Counted from the stretch's first letter, positions 52,292-61,608 are shown. The stretch is DNA of 64,000 nucleotides from G963677185 sp963677185 (GCA_963677185.1 OY781889.1:2790001-2854000), one strand, 5' to 3'. The notes: generated by a model not told the origin, from the letters alone. Numbers and translations: made by a program.

Positions 52292-53395
52292 TTAATAATA
52301 CTTTATTGGGCTGTTGGCACCCTCAACCAGCCAGTCCATAACCAGCAAATCCTGGGCCGAAGCCTCTTGCCCCGCTGGCACGCGCAGCCGGCCTTCGCGG
52401 TCCGAAATGGGGCCGTCGAATATTTTCAATTTTCCGTTGATAATCTGCTGACGGGCATTTTCGACCTGCATTTTCTTGTCCGCGGAAATGGCGTCGGACA
52501 GCGGGGCGATATCCACCATGCCACTGTCCAGACCGCCGATATAGGCGGCCGGTTTCCATTGCCCGGCCTGCACCTGCTGAACGGTCTTCACATAATACGG
52601 CCCCCAGTTCCACATCGACGAAGTGAGATTATACCCGGGCGCTGACGAGCGCATGTCGACATTGTATCCGATGGCATATTTGCCGGCTTTTTCTGCCGCC
52701 TTCTGGGTAGCGTCGCTGGCCACATCATGGCCCAGCACATCACAGTTCTGCTCAAGCAGCGCCTGCGCCATCTGGTTCTCTCGGTGCGGATCATACCAGC
52801 TGAGCGTCCAGCCCACCTGCACCTGGGCCCGGGGATTCACCGCCCGCGCCCCCAGGGTGAAAGCATTGATATCACGGAATACTTCAGGAACCGATACTGA
52901 CGCTACGAAGCCCACCTGGTTGGTTTTAGTCATCAATCCCGCCACCATACCGGACAGATAATTGCATTGTTCGATATAACCAAAATAAGTACCGACATTG
53001 GACGCCGTTTTTGTGCCGGCACACTGCAAAAATACCACTTCCGGGTGCCGGGCGGCGACCAGGTTCATATCAGGCTCATGTTCATAACTGGTCGAAAAAA
53101 TTATCGTGCAGCCGTCAGCCACCAGCTTTTCGAAGGCGGCAGCGGCCTTGTCTCCTGCTGGAATGGAATCCATTACAACGGTTTCAATACCCGGCATCTG
53201 CTGTTCCAGGTATTGCCGCCCCTTTTCCTGGGCCGCCACCCAGCCCTCTTCGGTACGGGAACCCAGGTATACAAATCCCACCCTGGTTTTTGCGTTCTGT
53301 TTGCTATCGCCGGTACTGCTGCTGCATCCTGCACCCAGAGCAACAATAATAGACACCATTATGATAAGAGCCAGGTACTTTTTATACATTGCCAT
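52292..53395 (-). CDS. BMP/PnrA-family ABC transporter substrate-binding lipoprotein
   Basis: 367 aa. Lipoprotein signal with lipobox LGAGC (Cys24), then a periplasmic-binding fold of the BMP family: VGFVYLGSRTEEGWVAAQEKG, IFSTSYEHEPDM, YIEQCNYLSGMVAGLMTK, DVLGHDVASDATQ. Relatives bind nucleosides for ABC import. No permease or ATPase gene is adjacent, so it is an orphan here. The ATG at 53395 has AAAGGCGG upstream and begins the signal peptide; the longer frame adds 34 residues before it. Confidence 0.88.
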   Translation of the reverse strand: MAMYKKYLALIIMVSIIVALGAGCSSSTGDSKQNAKTRVGFVYLGSRTEEGWVAAQEKGRQYLEQQMPGIETVVMDSIPAGDKAAAAFEKLVADGCTIIFSTSYEHEPDMNLVAARHPEVVFLQCAGTKTASNVGTYFGYIEQCNYLSGMVAGLMTKTNQVGFVASVSVPEVFRDINAFTLGARAVNPRAQVQVGWTLSWYDPHRENQMAQALLEQNCDVLGHDVASDATQKAAEKAGKYAIGYNVDMRSSAPGYNLTSSMWNWGPYYVKTVQQVQAGQWKPAAYIGGLDSGMVDIAPLSDAISADKKMQVENARQQIINGKLKIFDGPISDREGRLRVPAGQEASAQDLLVMDWLVEGANSPIKYY

Positions 53396-53475
53396 CTGCC
53401 GCCTTTCTCGAAGGATAATAAACATGACGGGACCTAAAGAGATCAGGCAGGGGGTTGCTTTGCTGCGGAAGGTGA

Positions 53476-53733
53476 TTATTCGTAATGCCCCTTGCATCCA
53501 ATGATATAGATATTGTCATCATCGAAACGATATATCAACCGCTCTTTTTCGCTTATGCGCCGGCTCCAGAAGCCGTTGAGCTCATGTTTTAGCGGCTCGG
53601 GTTTTCCTATGCCTTCATATCCATTCCGCTCAATATCCTTCAACAACTCGTTAATTTTCTTTACGATTTTCCGGTCTTCCGCCATCCAGGCTGTATAATC
53701 ATCCCAGGCATGGCTTGAGAACACCTTATTCAT
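53476..53733 (-). CDS. yoeB: YoeB-type toxin (ribosome-dependent mRNA interferase)
   Basis: 85 aa. RelE-superfamily fold with HAWDDYTAWMAEDRKI at the start and PLKHELNGFWSRRISEKERLIYR and the terminal CKGHY carrying the active-site Glu, Arg and His region. The ATG at 53733 overlaps the antitoxin gene by 8 bp, typical of coupled pairs, and gives the usual length. Confidence 0.92.
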   Translation of the reverse strand: MNKVFSSHAWDDYTAWMAEDRKIVKKINELLKDIERNGYEGIGKPEPLKHELNGFWSRRISEKERLIYRFDDDNIYIIGCKGHYE

Positions 53734-54001
53734 TTTCAAGCGCCTCAAGCTCAGGCATGGTTTTAACCGTAACAGATCCTCGTTCGAGCTGCCGCCGGCT
53801 TTCTAAAAGGTGATCATAATTTTTCTTGTTGCTCATGATGAATAGATTCTCCATCATGTTGTTATACTCTGCCAGGCTTATGATTACAACATTTTTTTCG
53901 TCTTTTCGAGTAATGATCACCGTCTCGTAGTCATCGGTAACCTTGTCGCAGTACGCTTTCAAATGGTTCCGGATGGTTGAATAATTGACAGCTATCACCA
54001 A
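53726..54001 (-). CDS. yefM: YefM/Phd-type antitoxin
   Basis: 91 aa. N-terminal DNA-binding Phd/YefM domain (NYSTIRNHLKAYCDKV, VIITRKDEKNVVIISLAEYNNM) and an acidic C-terminal arm (LERGSVTVKTMPELEALENE) that neutralises YoeB. It autoregulates with the toxin through the operator just upstream. Confidence 0.92.
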   Translation of the reverse strand: MVIAVNYSTIRNHLKAYCDKVTDDYETVIITRKDEKNVVIISLAEYNNMMENLFIMSNKKNYDHLLESRRQLERGSVTVKTMPELEALENE

Positions 54002-54017
54002 TATCAGCTCCGATCGT

Positions 54018-54048
54018 TGTACGTTTTATTGTCAAATATATTGTACAA
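54018..54048. promoter_or_regulatory. Probable YefM-YoeB operator
   Basis: A TGTACG site at 54018 and the palindrome TTGTACAA at 54041-54048 lie 17-47 bp upstream of the antitoxin start. YefM operators are known to contain TGTACA cores. Confidence 0.6.
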
Positions 54049-54116
54049 TAGCCCTGGTTGTGTGTCAAAACATCAACAGCCTTGAGGTGATGACGAGCGG
54101 CTGTCTCGACGCGGTG

Positions 54117-54776
54117 GCGTGGATATAGATGCCATCTGCGGAGCCGGGTGAGCGCTTATCATATACGCTTGCGAGAGGGCTGCTAACTCATGCGAACCCT
54201 TGCGCAGGAGATTGGCAGCTGTCCATGATGTCGATGACGGCAGGCCACCGAAGACCAGGATGGTCGGAGCGCGCTCTCTGTCCACGGACGGACTGTGAGC
54301 GCGGTGCGGCCGTACGTCGAGACAGCGTGGATATAGATGCCATCTGCGGAGCCGGGTGAGCGCTTGTCATATACCCTGCGAGAGGGCTGCTAACTCATGC
54401 GAACCCTTGCGTAGGAGATTGGCAGCTGTCCATGATGTCGATGACGGCAGGCCACCGAAGACCAGGATGGTCGGAGCGCGCTCTCTGTCCACGGACGGAC
54501 TGTGAGCGCGGTGCGGCCGTACGTCGAGACAGCGTGGATATAGATGCCATCTGCGGAGCCGGGCGAACGCTTGTCATATACGCTTGCGAGAGGGCTGCTA
54601 ACTCATGCGAACCCTTGCGCAGGAGATTGGCAGCTGTCCATGATGTCGATGACGGCAGGCCACCGAAGACCAGGATGGTCGGAGCGCGCTCTCTGTCCAC
54701 GGACGGACTGTGAGCGCGGTGCGGCCGTACGTCGAGACAGCGTGGATATAGATGCCATCTGCGGAGCCGGGTGAGC
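54117..54776. repeat. Tandem 208-bp repeat, three full units plus a partial fourth
   Basis: GCGTGG starts recur at 54117, 54325, 54532 and 54740 (208, 207 and 208 bp apart), with very few differences between units. GC-rich, contains short dyads, and the open frames in it shift from unit to unit. It fills the space between the YefM-YoeB module and the folate gene; no gene is assigned. Confidence 0.93.
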
Positions 54777-54802
54777 ATTAGTTAGCAGCCCTCGAGCCCT
54801 CC

Positions 54803-55411
54803 TTAAAAGAAAGACCCATCTACAAGGATCTCCGACCGATCAGTGACTATCCAGTGCATGGGGATGTCTTTGTCGTGAGGGAATACGTTGTCCACGACCT
54901 GGAATTCGTAGCAAATTCCGCAGCGGAACACGGCGGGAGCCAGGCGGGCCAGCAGGCGGTCATAATAACCTTTGCCGAATCCCAGGCGATAACCGCGGGG
55001 ATCAAAGGCCAGGCCCGGCACGATAACCGATTGGATTTTTTCGATTGGATAAGCTTCCCCTCCGGGTTCCCTGATTCCAAAGCGGCTGGTTTGCCATTGC
55101 ATGCCCTCTTGATATGCCACGGCTTCCAGCTGGTCTTCTGAATTTATTCGGGGCAGGAGAACCGTCCGGCCTTTAGCATGGAGCTTTTTCAGGAACGACA
55201 GAATGTCCACTTCATTATCAAAGGCCATAAACCCCATGACGATCTCGGCTTCCGACAGGGCGGGCAGCATTTCCAGCTTTTCTATTAAAAGCCGGCTGCG
55301 ATCCTGCACCTCTTCCGGTGAAAGCTCTGTTCTCAACCTGCGGGCCAGCCGTCGGATGCCCCAGCGCTCTTTATTCAAATCTTCAGGAATCAGCGGATGC
55401 ATGGTACTCAT
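54803..55411 (-). CDS. 5-formyltetrahydrofolate cyclo-ligase
   Basis: 202 aa. Converts 5-formyl-THF to 5,10-methenyl-THF with ATP. The N-terminal LRTELSPEEVQDRS, the middle VDILSFLKKLHAKGRTVLLPR and the C-terminal VPGLAFDPRGYRLGFGKGYYDR block are diagnostic. The ATG overlaps the lgt stop codon (ATGA), indicating coupled translation. Confidence 0.95.
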   Translation of the reverse strand: MSTMHPLIPEDLNKERWGIRRLARRLRTELSPEEVQDRSRLLIEKLEMLPALSEAEIVMGFMAFDNEVDILSFLKKLHAKGRTVLLPRINSEDQLEAVAYQEGMQWQTSRFGIREPGGEAYPIEKIQSVIVPGLAFDPRGYRLGFGKGYYDRLLARLAPAVFRCGICYEFQVVDNVFPHDKDIPMHWIVTDRSEILVDGSFF

Positions 55412-56175
55412 TTCCCTTCTGAAGCGAGAGTGGCAGCACGGTGCGAGAACCAGGCGTAGAGCAAGACACCCAGTGCCACCAGCCCGCTCGCTACCACCTG
55501 GGCCCAGGACAGGCTGCCAAAATATATGGTGTTTTCTCGCCAGAATTCAACTATAAAACGATAGATTCCATAAAGAATGAAATAAGTCGCGAAAACCTGT
55601 CCGTCAAAGCGGCGCCGCGGGTACATCCACATCAGGATTCCGAAAATGACCAGGTTCAGGGCCGAACTGAACAACTGGGTGGGATAGCGTGCAAGGTCGT
55701 CAATATGAGGGAACACAACCCCTAGAAAGGAATTGGCAGGCTTGCCGTAGCAGCAGCCGTTCAGGAAGCAGCCCACTCTCACGGTGGCATAACCAAGCGC
55801 CAGGTACGGAGCGTCAATGTCCGCTATCTTCAATAAAGACAGCTTCCGATAGGCCAGAAAAGCAATAAATGCAAGGAATCCACCCGTAAATGATCCATAC
55901 CATACCAGTCCGGAAACACCCCTGCTGACATCCAGCACTGCCGCCGGATGGTTGAGCAACTCCTGCCATTGGTACAGCAGAATATACAGGACCCGTCCTC
56001 CCAACACCCCGCACAGCACAGTGGCTGTGATCATCTCAATCACATAATCAGTATTATAACCGTTTTCTTTAAAGCGCCTGTGGATGCCGTACCATGCGAC
56101 TATTGCGCTCAAGGCCAGGGCAAAACCCCAGCTATAAACCTTAATATGTCCGATTTCAAACAAAACAGGATACAT
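55408..56175 (-). CDS. lgt: Prolipoprotein diacylglyceryl transferase
   Basis: 255 aa integral membrane enzyme that attaches diacylglycerol to the lipobox cysteine of prolipoproteins. Conserved elements: YSWGFALALSAIVAW, GGRVLYILLY, SGLVWYGSFTGGF, VGCFLNGCCYGKP, RYPTQLFSSALNL, and IYRFIVEFWRENT. The ATG at 56175 matches the family start (MYPVLFEIG); the 22 residues upstream in frame are not part of it. It would process the BMP lipoprotein found here. Confidence 0.95.
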   Translation of the reverse strand: MYPVLFEIGHIKVYSWGFALALSAIVAWYGIHRRFKENGYNTDYVIEMITATVLCGVLGGRVLYILLYQWQELLNHPAAVLDVSRGVSGLVWYGSFTGGFLAFIAFLAYRKLSLLKIADIDAPYLALGYATVRVGCFLNGCCYGKPANSFLGVVFPHIDDLARYPTQLFSSALNLVIFGILMWMYPRRRFDGQVFATYFILYGIYRFIVEFWRENTIYFGSLSWAQVVASGLVALGVLLYAWFSHRAATLASEGK

Positions 56176-56343
56176 ACTGTCCCTACTTTCCCGTCTTTCC
56201 AGTTTCCACAGGCCGGCTCCAATGAAAAACAGGCTTCTCATGGAAATGGATTATTTTTTTATTGAATGGCTTCAGGCTGCAAGCGCTTTGTTTATCAACA
56301 GACTTGTACACATTTTCCACAAGCAGTTTATTTAGGACTTAAG

Positions 56344-57360
56344 CTAAAAAAAGTCCTGTACAGCCTGAGCATTTAGATTTAATGGAGCCCAGCGCTCTGC
56401 CCGGAAGAGTTCATAGGCAGCTCCGGCTATCATGGCAGCATTATCCGTACACAGGTCCAGAGACGGATAGAAGAGCTTAATGCCTTCCCGGGCGGCTGCA
56501 GCTTTCATGGCGTCTCTCAATGGTCCGTTGGCCGCTACTCCCCCTGCCATTAAAAGACTCCTGGCTTCATACTGGCCGGCTGCCCGGACGCTTTTCCCTG
56601 CCAAAACCTCAACCACCGCTGCCTGGAATTCTGCAGCCATGTCTTCAACGCTTATATCATTCGCCTGCTGACGCTGCAGCTTGTTCCAGGCATTCATGAC
56701 CGCGGTTTTTAATCCGCTGAAGCTGAATTCATAATCCTCCCGGTTAAGAAATACCCGGGGCAGGGTTACCTTGCCCGGTTGTCCGGCCTCTGCCGCTTTT
56801 TGGATGGCTGGCCCCCCTGGGTAACCGAGCCCCAGAAAGCGGGCAATTTTGTCAAAGGCTTCACCAGCCGCATCATCTCGTGTCTGCCCGATCAGGCTAA
56901 ACTCCAGACGGCTCTTCATTAAAATCAAGCTGGTGTGCCCTCCGGACACCACCAGGCAGACTGCAGGAAATTCAATATCGTGATGCTGAACAAAGTTGGC
57001 GTATATATGGCCATAAAGGTGGTTTACAGCCAGAAGCGGCTTGTGCAAACCATAAGCAAATGCTTTGGCAAATGACACTCCCACCAGCAAGGCTCCGATC
57101 AATCCGGGGGCGCTGGTTACCGCCACGGCATCTATATCCTGGTATCCCAGGCCTGCATCCTTGAAGGCCTGATCGACTACCACAGCTATTTTTTCTATAT
57201 GCTTGCGGGATGCGATCTCCGGCACCACTCCGCCATAGCGCCGGTGCAGGTCAATCTGCGAATAGATAACATTGGACCTGATTTCTTTGCCGTTGACGAC
57301 GATTGCAGCCGCAGTCTCATCGCAGGATGATTCTATTCCGAGAATAATTGTTTTATCCAA
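56344..57360 (-). CDS. tsaD: tRNA N6-adenosine threonylcarbamoyltransferase
   Basis: 338 aa ASKHA-fold enzyme. Transfers threonylcarbamoyl to A37 of ANN-decoding tRNAs together with TsaB and TsaE, both encoded upstream. ESSCDETAAAI, metal ligands His114 and His118 in NHLYGHIYAN, and SGGHTSLILM are present. Last gene of the cluster. Confidence 0.97.
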   Translation of the reverse strand: MDKTIILGIESSCDETAAAIVVNGKEIRSNVIYSQIDLHRRYGGVVPEIASRKHIEKIAVVVDQAFKDAGLGYQDIDAVAVTSAPGLIGALLVGVSFAKAFAYGLHKPLLAVNHLYGHIYANFVQHHDIEFPAVCLVVSGGHTSLILMKSRLEFSLIGQTRDDAAGEAFDKIARFLGLGYPGGPAIQKAAEAGQPGKVTLPRVFLNREDYEFSFSGLKTAVMNAWNKLQRQQANDISVEDMAAEFQAAVVEVLAGKSVRAAGQYEARSLLMAGGVAANGPLRDAMKAAAAREGIKLFYPSLDLCTDNAAMIAGAAYELFRAERWAPLNLNAQAVQDFF

Positions 57361-57443
57361 ATCTGTTTAACCTCTGGTGCATGCGTTCCGCATCGCCACC
57401 ATTTTTCAACATCTCTCCCGGTTCCCGGAAGGATAATTTTCCT

Positions 57444-57896
57444 TTATATTAACATCTTGGTCATAATAAGGGCATCTTCCTGATTGTCCTGATAATATGC
57501 CTTGCGCACCGAAATCTGCTCGAAGCCGAAGCCCTGGTACAATCTCAAGGCAGCGCTATTTGACGGTCTCACTTCGAGGGATATATGCTGGGCGTGTTTT
57601 TGCCGGGCGGTCTTTTCCATGGCGTCCAAAAGGGCCAGGGCCAGACCTTGCTGCCGGTAAGCCCTGGCAACGGCTACATTAGTTATGTGCGCCTCGTCAA
57701 AAACCACCCACATGCCGCAATAGGCCGCAAGCTCCCCTTCTATATCGCACACATAATAAGTAGCCCACTGGTTATTAAGCTCGCTCTCATATGATTTGCG
57801 CGACCAGGGCATGGAAAATACCTCTTGCTCAATAACCATGAGGGAATCCAGGTCCTGTTCGGTCATGCGGCGAATCATGAAATTCTGGTTCAGCAT
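57444..57896 (-). CDS. rimI: Ribosomal protein S18-alanine N-acetyltransferase
   Basis: 150 aa GNAT acetyltransferase. ITNVAVARAYRQQGLALALL contains the acetyl-CoA binding motif A and LEVRPSNSAALRLYQGFGF motif B, typical of RimI. It lies between tsaB and tsaD as in many Firmicutes and overlaps tsaB by 7 bp. Confidence 0.92.
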   Translation of the reverse strand: MLNQNFMIRRMTEQDLDSLMVIEQEVFSMPWSRKSYESELNNQWATYYVCDIEGELAAYCGMWVVFDEAHITNVAVARAYRQQGLALALLDAMEKTARQKHAQHISLEVRPSNSAALRLYQGFGFEQISVRKAYYQDNQEDALIMTKMLI

Positions 57897-58615
57897 AAGC
57901 CGGCCGCCTTGGCTTCCAGGCGGTATTCCGCCTCTGATTTGCGGATATATACCGGTTCCAGACTGTATACATCATCGCCGGAGCCTTTTTGCATACGCCG
58001 GCCAGCCAGAATTCCCACTGCCGACGCCCGGGGGAACATAAGATGAGCCGAAACCGTACTGATCAGCCCGGCAAACTGCTGTTGCACGCTTTCAGCGCAG
58101 TGCCGCCAGCCGCTGCCCAGGCAGCAGATCCTCTGCTGCCCCGATTCCTGCAGTGTATCGTTTATCCAGGCAACCAGCCCGCCTGTTCCTACGGCACGTT
58201 CTTCACCTCGCAGTTCAGGGTGTCCGCCTATAATTTCATATATGCCCGCATATACTTCGTTTTTGCGGGCATCCAGAACCGGGCAAACCAGGCCGTCCTG
58301 AATTCCTGCATTCAAGGCCAGGGCTTGCAGGGTAGAAACGGCTGCTATGGGAATATTGGCGGACAGGGACAGGCCTTTGGCTGCGGCCATACCAATGCGC
58401 AAGCCGGTGAACGATCCCGGACCAGCGCTGATTGCAATGCATTCTAGATCTTCGATCCGCTTTTCGCAGCTTTTCAATGCTTGATCGATCATCAGCATCA
58501 TGGTCTCGCTGTGAGTTTTCTTATAGTCGATATATTGTTCATACAGCAGGTGCTCTCCGTCCAGCAAGGCCGCGCCGGCCACCGGAGTAGCGCTGTCAAT
58601 CGCCAGAATCAGCAT
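57890..58615 (-). CDS. tsaB: tRNA threonylcarbamoyladenosine biosynthesis protein TsaB
   Basis: 241 aa. Partner of TsaD in tRNA t6A formation. ILAIDSATPVAGAALL, ISAGPGSFTGLRIGMAAAKGL and LVCPVLDARKNEVYAGIY are the family hallmarks. It overlaps tsaE by 20 bp and rimI by 7 bp. Confidence 0.95.
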   Translation of the reverse strand: MLILAIDSATPVAGAALLDGEHLLYEQYIDYKKTHSETMMLMIDQALKSCEKRIEDLECIAISAGPGSFTGLRIGMAAAKGLSLSANIPIAAVSTLQALALNAGIQDGLVCPVLDARKNEVYAGIYEIIGGHPELRGEERAVGTGGLVAWINDTLQESGQQRICCLGSGWRHCAESVQQQFAGLISTVSAHLMFPRASAVGILAGRRMQKGSGDDVYSLEPVYIRKSEAEYRLEAKAAGLC

Positions 58616-59123
58616 GGTTTTTCAACTCCTTCAGCCGCTGCAGGTAGAATTCCCCTGATGCCCTGACCTCTACCAGGCGGGCCAGATCATAATCGCCGTC
58701 CTGCAGCTCTATTTGAATGTAAAAGGCTTCCTCCGGAAGCAGGCCGCTGATAGTAACCGGCCACTCGATGAAGCATATGCCTTCTTTTTCCAGGATGTCC
58801 TCCAGGCCCAGGTCGTCTATTTCCGGCGTCTCCAGACGGTAGAAATCCAGATGATAAATAACTGGCGAGTGCGGGTACACATTCATTAAAGTGAATGTAG
58901 GACTGGTTACCCGGCCTTTATAGCCCATAGCCCGGGCAATCCCTCTGACCAGGGTGGTTTTGCCGGCACCCAGCTGCCCGCTAATATACAAAACGTCTCC
59001 TGGCATAACAATCCTGGCCAGGAAACGCCCCAGTTCCATCATCGCAGCTTCGCCGTCCACTTGAAGGGACCAAGCTGCGGCATCGTTATTATAGTTCAAT
59101 GTTTTCCAGCTTCTGATATTCAT
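58596..59123 (-). CDS. tsaE: tRNA threonylcarbamoyladenosine biosynthesis ATPase TsaE
   Basis: 175 aa from the ATG used here. Walker A GQLGAGKTTL, SPTFTLMNVY and IEWPVTI define TsaE. The start is uncertain because the frame is open across the end of the upstream glycosylase gene: ATG 59123 gives a 35-bp overlap, while TTG 59099 with GGAAAA upstream would give a shorter protein closer to the usual 150-160 residues. The catalytic part is complete in either case. Confidence 0.9.
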   Translation of the reverse strand: MNIRSWKTLNYNNDAAAWSLQVDGEAAMMELGRFLARIVMPGDVLYISGQLGAGKTTLVRGIARAMGYKGRVTSPTFTLMNVYPHSPVIYHLDFYRLETPEIDDLGLEDILEKEGICFIEWPVTISGLLPEEAFYIQIELQDGDYDLARLVEVRASGEFYLQRLKELKNHADSGD

Positions 59124-59820
59124 CGCGAATCTTCTTAAAATCTTCCCATACCGGGCGTTTATAGCTTTCATTGCGTAAAAGCGCGGCCGGATGGAATGTG
59201 CCTATTATTTTTATACCGTTCCGAGTATACCACTGGCCCCTTATTTTCGAGATCGAAGCCCGGGGATCTATGACGGTCCGGGATGCCAGTGAGCCCAGGC
59301 ACACTACAACTGAAGGTTTGACAAGTCGTATCTGCGCTTCAAGATAGTGACGGCACAGCTTTACTTCGTCGGGATTGGGGAGGCGGTTGTCCGGAGGCCG
59401 GCATTTGACCACATTGCCTATATATACGGTCGAACGAGGCAGTTCAGCCGCTTGCAAAATCCGGTCCAGTAATTGACCAGCCCGGCCAACGAAAGGAATT
59501 CCGCTGTTGTCCTCCTCCTGACCCGGTCCTTCTCCCACCAGCATCAGCCTGGCATTTTCCGGTCCAACGCCAAAAACCACCTGGCGGCAACCGCTGCGCA
59601 GGCGGCATTGCGAACAATTGAGAGCAATAGCTTTCAACTCTTCCAGGCTATTTATTTGCGAATACGAGCCATCCTGACTGATTCCGGGAAGAAAAGCCTG
59701 CAAATGATTTTCATCCGTACGCGTCTGCCTGGTTGCAGCCAGGTCAGGCAGTTTTATTTCATCAGCTTTTTGATGGGCTTCATCCGGGCTGCCAAACAAG
59801 CCCATCTGTTCGTATGGCAT
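59089..59820 (-). CDS. Uracil-DNA glycosylase, family 4 (iron-sulfur type)
   Basis: 243 aa. Removes uracil from DNA. The core begins at LEELKAIALNCSQCRLR. GEGPGQEEDNSGIPFVGRAGQLLD is motif 1, the four cluster cysteines are in CSQC, KCRPPDN and LCRHYLE, and TFHPAALLRN is motif 2. The N-terminal 75 residues are an extension (MPYEQMGLFGSPDE) with no known fold. Start at ATG 59820 behind GGAG; first gene of the tsaE-tsaB-rimI-tsaD run. Confidence 0.9.
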   Translation of the reverse strand: MPYEQMGLFGSPDEAHQKADEIKLPDLAATRQTRTDENHLQAFLPGISQDGSYSQINSLEELKAIALNCSQCRLRSGCRQVVFGVGPENARLMLVGEGPGQEEDNSGIPFVGRAGQLLDRILQAAELPRSTVYIGNVVKCRPPDNRLPNPDEVKLCRHYLEAQIRLVKPSVVVCLGSLASRTVIDPRASISKIRGQWYTRNGIKIIGTFHPAALLRNESYKRPVWEDFKKIRDEYQKLENIEL

Positions 59821-59880
59821 GTTATAACTCCGCAATCAACTGTATTAAACACTAAACCGCGCTGGCATGGGAAGCCCGGT

Positions 59881-60072
59881 TCAATTCATCTGTCTGCTGT
59901 TGATAAATAAGGGTTCTATCTCAAAGGCAGGAACTCTTACTACATTCTCATTATCAATCAAGGCAAGAACCAGCATCTCCTGGCCCGATTCAGGCTCAGT
60001 ATACTGGTCTATAATGCAAACCAGCTTTTCGATGCCATTAATACAAACCTTGAATAAATCGCCCCTATCCAT
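59881..60072 (-). CDS. Small protein (63 aa) coupled to an amidohydrolase gene
   Basis: MDRGDLFKVCINGIEKLVCI, IDQYTEPESGQEMLVLALID and VPAFEIEPLFIN suggest a small all-beta domain. Its ATG overlaps the stop region of the amidohydrolase gene by 8 bp, so translation is likely coupled. No family recognised and no catalytic motif. It is probably a real conserved protein because of the coupling and composition. Confidence 0.6.
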   Translation of the reverse strand: MDRGDLFKVCINGIEKLVCIIDQYTEPESGQEMLVLALIDNENVVRVPAFEIEPLFINSRQMN

Positions 60073-61216
60073 TTGAATAATCTCTCATTATGCCGTCCAC
60101 CAGCACTTTTTCCACCTTGCTCCTGAAATCAAAGGGATGTCCTGTGAAAATGCTCAGGTCGGCGCGTTTCCCCTCTTCTATGCTGCCCAATTCTGAATCG
60201 ATACCCAACAGGCGCGCCGGCCGCAGGCAAATCGCTTCCAGCGCGTCCTGTTCGTCCAAGCCTTCACGAACCGCCAGGGCAGCGCAAACCCTTAAGCTAT
60301 CAACAGGGATCACCGGATGATCGGTAATTATGCAAAAATCTACGCCCTGTTCTGCCAGCCGGGCAGCATTTTTGAATGAGATCTCCTTCAATTCCACCTT
60401 GGCCCGGTTGGAAAACAAAGGACCGAGGAATACCGGCACATCGGCCTTTACCAGTTCTTCCCCTACCAAATGGGCTTCGGTGCCATGCTGAATCACCAGC
60501 TTAATATCGAATTCTTTCTTAATGCGCAATGCGGTCAAAATATCGTCAGCCCGGTGAGCATGGAGATATAGCGGAATTTCCCGGCGAAGTACCGAGAACA
60601 CGGCTTCGTTCTTATAGGCTTTTTCTGCTTCCAGGTCTTCCTTGTCCATGAGCCGGGAAGCAGTGTAAAAGCTTTCGCGCAACAGGCTGGCATTAGCCAT
60701 ACGGGTTATCGGTGATTTCTTCTGTTCTGCATATACCCGCTTGGGATTCTCTCCGAATGCGGCTTTAAGTCCGCAGCGGTCTCGATAAATCATTTCCGAT
60801 GGGCGATGGGCCAGATGCTGGATAATAACACCCTGACCGCCTATAATATTGGCGCTTCCGGGAACCACCATCGACCGGGTCACTCCTCCGGACAATGCGT
60901 CTTCAAATGCCACATCCCAAAAGTTTATCCCATCCACTGCACGCATTTCCGGGGTAAGGGGATCAGTACTCTCATTAACGTCACTGCCCTCAATCCTGTA
61001 AATTTCCTCTTCCAGCCCGATATGGCTGTGAGCATCGATAAAACCAGGGCATACGTATTTACCACCCGCGTCAATGACAGTTGCATCAGCAGGTATTTCA
61101 GGATTTCTGGTTACACTTTTTATGTATGGCCCATCAATAATTACAGTGAGATTTTTCTGTGTGAAAGGGGCTTTCTTTTTGAGGGTAATTACGGTGCCGC
61201 CTTTGATTACCAGCAT
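60065..61216 (-). CDS. Amidohydrolase, imidazolonepropionase-like
   Basis: 383 aa metal-dependent hydrolase. The N-terminal strand region ends in CPGFIDAHSHIGLEEE (HxH metal motif). IPLYLHAHRADDI, VIQHGTEAHLVG and ITDHPVIPVDSLR provide further ligands, and GSIEEGKRADLSIFTGHPFD closes the beta sandwich. Such proteins hydrolyse cyclic amides or peptides (imidazolonepropionase, isoaspartyl dipeptidase relatives); the substrate is not evident. It lies 5 bp after mazF on the same strand. Confidence 0.85.
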   Translation of the reverse strand: MLVIKGGTVITLKKKAPFTQKNLTVIIDGPYIKSVTRNPEIPADATVIDAGGKYVCPGFIDAHSHIGLEEEIYRIEGSDVNESTDPLTPEMRAVDGINFWDVAFEDALSGGVTRSMVVPGSANIIGGQGVIIQHLAHRPSEMIYRDRCGLKAAFGENPKRVYAEQKKSPITRMANASLLRESFYTASRLMDKEDLEAEKAYKNEAVFSVLRREIPLYLHAHRADDILTALRIKKEFDIKLVIQHGTEAHLVGEELVKADVPVFLGPLFSNRAKVELKEISFKNAARLAEQGVDFCIITDHPVIPVDSLRVCAALAVREGLDEQDALEAICLRPARLLGIDSELGSIEEGKRADLSIFTGHPFDFRSKVEKVLVDGIMRDYSNG

Positions 61217-61221
61217 GGATG

Positions 61222-61608
61222 CTATATCTCCTTCGACTTCGAGGGGTTCTTTCGATGCCCGTTGGCGCCCAATTCAAGGCTGATCAGGAGAGCCTGATCC
61301 ACCCTCTGCATTACTTCATCGTTCAACATGGTAACCCTCTGTTGAAGCCTGGTTTTATCGATAGTCCGGATTTGCTCGGCCAGAATAACCGAATTCTTGT
61401 CCAGGCCTATCATATCAGCGCTTACTTCAACGTGAGTGGGCAACTTGGCCTTATTAATTTGAGACGTGATTGCCAGCACAATAGTAGTCGGACTGTACTG
61501 GTTGCCTACATCGTTTTGAACGACTAAAACCGGCCTGGTTCCGCCTTGTTCGGATCCAACGACCGGATTCAAATGCGCAAAGTATATTTCGCCTCGCTTT
61601 ATTCCCAT
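61222..61608 (-). CDS. mazF: MazF/EndoA-type mRNA interferase toxin
   Basis: 128 aa. RGEIYFAHLNPVVGSEQGGTR and PVLVVQNDVGNQYSPTTIV with the following TSQINKAKLPTHVEV are typical of EndoA-type toxins. GGAGAG 9 nt before the ATG at 61608 fixes the start. The C-terminal tail (GANGHRKNPSKSKEI) is longer than usual. The cognate antitoxin is upstream, but a 120-bp duplicated antitoxin remnant now lies between them. Confidence 0.92.
   Translation of the reverse strand: MGIKRGEIYFAHLNPVVGSEQGGTRPVLVVQNDVGNQYSPTTIVLAITSQINKAKLPTHVEVSADMIGLDKNSVILAEQIRTIDKTRLQQRVTMLNDEVMQRVDQALLISLELGANGHRKNPSKSKEI

Noticed and set aside
54117..54776. Integron attC sites or coding repeats in the 208-bp units
   Set aside because: No attC-like core sites or integrase; the reading frame shifts from unit to unit (207 versus 208 bp).
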